NCBI RefSeq assembly: GCF_964275005.1
Contig: NC_092693.1
Span: 27,829,173 to 27,893,172, forward strand
DNA: 64,000 nt
Direction of reading: 5' to 3'
Source: Diadema setosum
Lineage: Eukaryota > Echinodermata > Echinoidea > Diadematoida > Diadematidae
The notes under the pieces: model-generated
The model's database searches: none
What the model was told of the DNA's origin: nothing
What the model saw: only the letters and a program-made list of their open reading frames with translations
Program-made: the position numbers and the translations under genes
In this document: one piece after another, positions 61,017-64,000 of the stretch
Layout: every line of letters starts with the position of its first letter
How positions within the stretch are numbered: position 1 is the stretch's first letter

Positions 61017-63680
61017 CTGAGGATGGGGAGGCAAGAAACATTTTGGCATTTTTTTTTTGTGAGGTCTAAGAGCATCACATTGCCATCAATATAGAACCTT
61101 GATTTATTTCTACTTATTTTTTTTTTTTTTTTGGTGTGTGTGTATTATCATACACACACACCAAAAAAAAAAAAGATAGATTGTTTCAATCTGCAGTCAT
61201 AACTCAGATCACAGCTGAGAAATTACATATTAACACAGTTGCTCCCATATACATACATATATCAAGAATTAAATGTCATCAAACCGATCTTCACCCTTTA
61301 TGTGCCAGGCACTTACAATAGCTTTACTTATCTTGCTTTAATTTATAAGCATTCAGTAATCACTCCAAACTTGAACTAGTTGTAAATTCAGCGAGCCCAC
61401 TTAGGTGTATTAATGTGCCTCATTCTAATACGAGTGTCATGGTGATTCAATAGGGATTTAATAGGGGGGCCAAGAATTCTTCACTCACTGACAGTTACTT
61501 TCCAGATATCTGTGCCAATTGAATGAATGTACTTTGGCTGTTTGCCAATCAGCAATCAGAGTACAGTTAAGTGTTAGTTGTACCAGGATGAGAAACTGGG
61601 ATAAGGCCCAAAAAAAAAAAAATTGTTGCATTGGCGTAACCCGCCCGACCCTAAAAATTCCGCCAACCCCATGTTTTTTTATTATTTTTTTGCTATCGAT
61701 ATCAAATATCTTGTTGATTGCGATCGCGATCGCACAAACCCGGAAGTGGAAACGGCTCTGGGAATATCGGATGTACGAGGGAGAGATCTAGCGCCTCGCA
61801 TAAGCCTTCCTTGATCAGTACGTCATCTGTTTCCAACACGGACACGTACTCTAACAAGATTTATTCAGTGTATACGTAGCATTCAGACTGCGATGTATTG
61901 TGCACAGTTTTGCCGTAGGTTTCTTGTGTGGAGAACTTACACGAATCTGTATATGTGGGACTGTAATAGAGATCGCCGTGTGCGATGAAAAGATCGTACA
62001 TATGGGTCAATTTGCATCTATCTTATCTAAGTCAAAATAGTAAAATATGAAGTGAAAACATTCAGGATAGGGATTTCAACATCTTTAAATTCTGTGAAGG
62101 GGTATAATTCCAGTAATATCGGCCTCATAAATGATTTGTAGAATAGATGAACACAGCACATTCGGTGCAGCAGTTGTAACTGTTTACCGAGCTGAGCACG
62201 AGTTTTACACGTAAAATGCAGGTAGCAAAAAAAAAAAAATCCGCCCGACCGACCCTATTTGAAAATCTCATGTTACGCCAATGCAACAATTTTTTTTTTT
62301 TTGGCCTAATATGTTGACATTGCAAGAAAATATTAGGCCATAGATTATACAAAACAAGAACTCTGCCACCTACAATAGTGTACATGTACTCTCAAAGAAG
62401 ATACTGTAAAACATGATATATTCGCTGCATGAATTTTTCGCGAATTGAAGCCGACGGCCTTCTTGCGGCTTGAAATTTTCGCAAACTGCCACCGGCATTC
62501 AATGCATACAGTACAGACAAGAACTTCCGCATGCATTTTAAAGGGATGGTACAGTATTGGTGGAGATGAGAATTGGGCTTTAACTTTTTGCCGAGATACC
62601 AAGAAAACGCTTATGATATAGTACAGAGCATACCATTTTAAGTGGAATTCAAAGTTTATTTGATGAAAATTGGGTTTGGAATGACTGAAACATCCAAAAA
62701 CAAAGTAAAACAAAGCAATCGTAATAAAGTGTGGGTCCCACACTTTATTAGAATCGCTCTTTTTTGGATATCTCAGCCATTTCAATACAAATTTTCATCA
62801 AATAAACATTGAATTCCTCATGGAATTACATGCTCTTTCATATTTCATAAGAGGTTTCTCATTATCTCACCAAAAAAATGTTAGAAACCTGAACTTAGGT
62901 CTCAACCAAAACTGTACGATCCCTTTAATCTTGCATATCTTGGCGCTCGTGAAATTCGCGAAATTAAAATGCATGCGAACATTCCTTGTTTTACAGTATT
63001 CTCTCCTCTATCTTTCCCAATTTATATTTTTCATCCTTGCACCAACCAAAACGAAAATGATATCTCACATCTATACCCCAAGTATTGGCATATTCCGCAA
63101 TAAATATACACATGTAAATTTCTGGTTTGAGCCATGATGCAACACTAACTGAATGAAGAGAAAAGAAAATAATCTGCTTGTATTAGAGAGATGCAATGAG
63201 CAGTAACCTGGCACAATGGGCAATCCTGCAAAAATATTTCTGCTTCTCCCAGAAAACCCACCAGAATCATAAAATTTGACAGTCAATCTGATGCAGAGTG
63301 CTACCAGTAGAAGAACCCTCGCAGCTGTTGGATGCCCTTGCCACCCGCCCTTGTGATACACTAAGGAATAACAGAATTCTCCTCCCAAAACTAATAATAA
63401 CGACATCGAAACCTGAAAGGTGAGGGGGACGGAACTCACGGTTTCCTGGACCCGATGATTGGTTGGCAGAGACACCCTCTGCCTTGCAGATCACCCCAGC
63501 ATCCTCCATGTGAGTGCAGTCATGGACACCCAGCTCGCTGTGGTCGCACTCAAGCAGGTTGGACTCATCACCCTTGCAGTCCACATTGTCCAGGAGGATG
63601 TCGGCGATGCCGGGACCGAACGGGGTGCCCTGTGACCACGTCTTGAGGACGTCCTGGAAGCCGAGCTGACGACACACAAC
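60562..63680 (-). CDS. SRCR-domain transmembrane receptor, 3' end only
   Basis: Two exons on the minus strand, 63440-63680 and 60562-61016, join in phase (AAC C/AG). The first encodes the C-terminal two-thirds of a scavenger-receptor cysteine-rich domain (VVCRQLGFQD, DNVDCKGDESNLLEC, DAGVICK). The second encodes one membrane span (AIIAISLISAFSFIIIGGAL), a CKSC juxtamembrane motif and a cytoplasmic tail of about 120 residues rich in Ser, Thr and Arg. The tail has PPSYEIV and, near the end, PPPSYNSV. These are PPxY motifs, the ligand of NEDD4-type WW domains, and also fit YxxPhi sorting signals. SRCR proteins act in immunity and endocytosis, with large families in sea urchins. Upstream exons lie beyond the window, so domain number is unknown. 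Confidence 0.88.
61121..61174. repeat. Perfect short hairpin of poly-T/TG and CA/poly-A
   Basis: A run of T then GGTGTGTGTGTA faces TACACACACACC then a run of A, separated by a few bases: two exact arms of about 24 bp. Lies in the SRCR gene intron. Confidence 0.8.
61602..62309. mobile_element. DNA element, ends TAAGGCCCAAAA / TTAGGCCAAAA
   Basis: The inverted ends include poly-A, then TTGTTGCATTGGCGTAAC and CCGCCCGACC on each side, about 60 bp in all. The 0.7-kb interior has no transposase. Non-autonomous, in the SRCR gene intron. Confidence 0.75.
62404..62996. mobile_element. TTCGCGAA-rich MITE split by another element
   Basis: CTGTAAAACATGATATATTC at the left and its inverted partner ending TTGTTTTACAG at the right are flanked by TA. 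The halves contain TTCGCGAATT words. The element at 62542-62924 sits in the middle, so this one is older. Confidence 0.7.
62542..62924. mobile_element. TTAA-type palindromic MITE, family 1 copy 2
   Basis: TTAA at 62538-62541 and 62925-62928 flank AGGGATGGTACAGTATTGG and its inverted partner. The interior aligns along its length with the copy at 18055, including a central GGGTCCCAC. Confidence 0.85.
63440..63680 (-). CDS. SRCR receptor, SRCR-domain exon
   Basis: Acceptor ccatctag, donor AACC/GTGAGT, 80 codons plus one base. The cysteines at VVCR, NVDC, LLEC, HDC and VIC match group A/B SRCR spacing. The N-terminal third of the domain must lie on an upstream exon. Confidence 0.9.
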
Positions 63681-63684
63681 CTAG

Positions 63685-64000
63685 ATGGAAAGAATGGCAC
63701 AAATAAATGTCTGCCCATTAGCATGATAGCTCTGTTCCAATAGGCAATACCAACAGAGAGAGGAGTAACAATCTGTCACACACAGTACTGTAAACGCCAT
63801 GGACAGAAAAGAAAAGATGCAGAGTGACATTACCGTGGCTATGGCAAGCCACCAGGCAGCCACTAGTGGACATTTTTCACTGTGTGGACAACCAAAAGCT
63901 AGTGCAAAAATAAAAGCATGCAAATATTTTTGCATGACATATGTTTTATCAATTTTTGTCCAGGGGACCATTTCATGAAAGTTGTCAGCCCTGACAAGTT
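63685..64000 (-). other. SRCR gene intron, running off the window
   Basis: No exon seen. At the extreme right (from about 63962) TTTCATGAAAGTTGTCAG begins a palindromic repeat of the kind found at 31957, cut by the window edge. Confidence 0.5.

Noticed and set aside
61017-61041. ATG at 61041 as start of the SRCR tail protein
   Set aside because: A clear acceptor at 61017-61020 joins the exon in phase to the SRCR exon, so the ATG is intronic.
62345-62785. 146-residue minus-strand ORF
   Set aside because: Runs through two nested miniature elements; not a gene.
63455-63646. Plus-strand ORF opposite the SRCR exon
   Set aside because: A shadow frame of a real minus-strand exon.

Overview
This is nuclear DNA of a marine deuterostome, most likely an echinoderm and plausibly a sea urchin. 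The host genes are intron-rich with long AT-rich introns. One of them carries an SRCR domain, a family expanded in echinoids and amphioxus. The introns and spacers are crowded with short palindromic DNA transposons and tRNA-derived SINEs of types I associate with echinoderm genomes. The species assignment is inference from repeats and gene content, not a database result. I see no retroviral, LTR or Polinton remains.

Layout. 0-2.3 kb: a tRNA-like gene on the minus strand, then a fold-back element directly abutting a pogo-like element. 4.7-8.0 kb, minus strand: a three-exon gene predicting a 193-residue protein with an N-terminal chromodomain and a single C-terminal membrane segment, a candidate membrane-tethered histone reader. 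10.0-44.7 kb, plus strand: a complete 29-exon orthologue of TMEM67 (meckelin, MKS3), the ciliary transition-zone receptor-like protein. All exon phases agree and predict 960 residues. Its introns hold most of the mobile elements. 46.5-50.5 kb, minus strand: decayed DNA-transposon coding remnants and a Myb/SANT-type ORF. 50.5-60.5 kb: gene-poor sequence, part of which may be the 3' untranslated region of the next gene. 60.6-63.7 kb, minus strand: the 3' end of a membrane receptor (SRCR domain, one membrane span, cytoplasmic tail with two PPxY motifs); its 5' part lies beyond the right edge.

The chromodomain gene and TMEM67 are divergent, with about 2 kb between their start codons. Nothing in the sequence ties the three host genes into one pathway. 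The most interesting host feature is the chromodomain protein with a predicted tail anchor. The most interesting mobile-element features are a palindromic element with a tRNA-like centre, a pogo-like element carrying its own satellite array, nested and oppositely oriented miniature elements, and repeats that supply splice-acceptor pyrimidine tracts in TMEM67.
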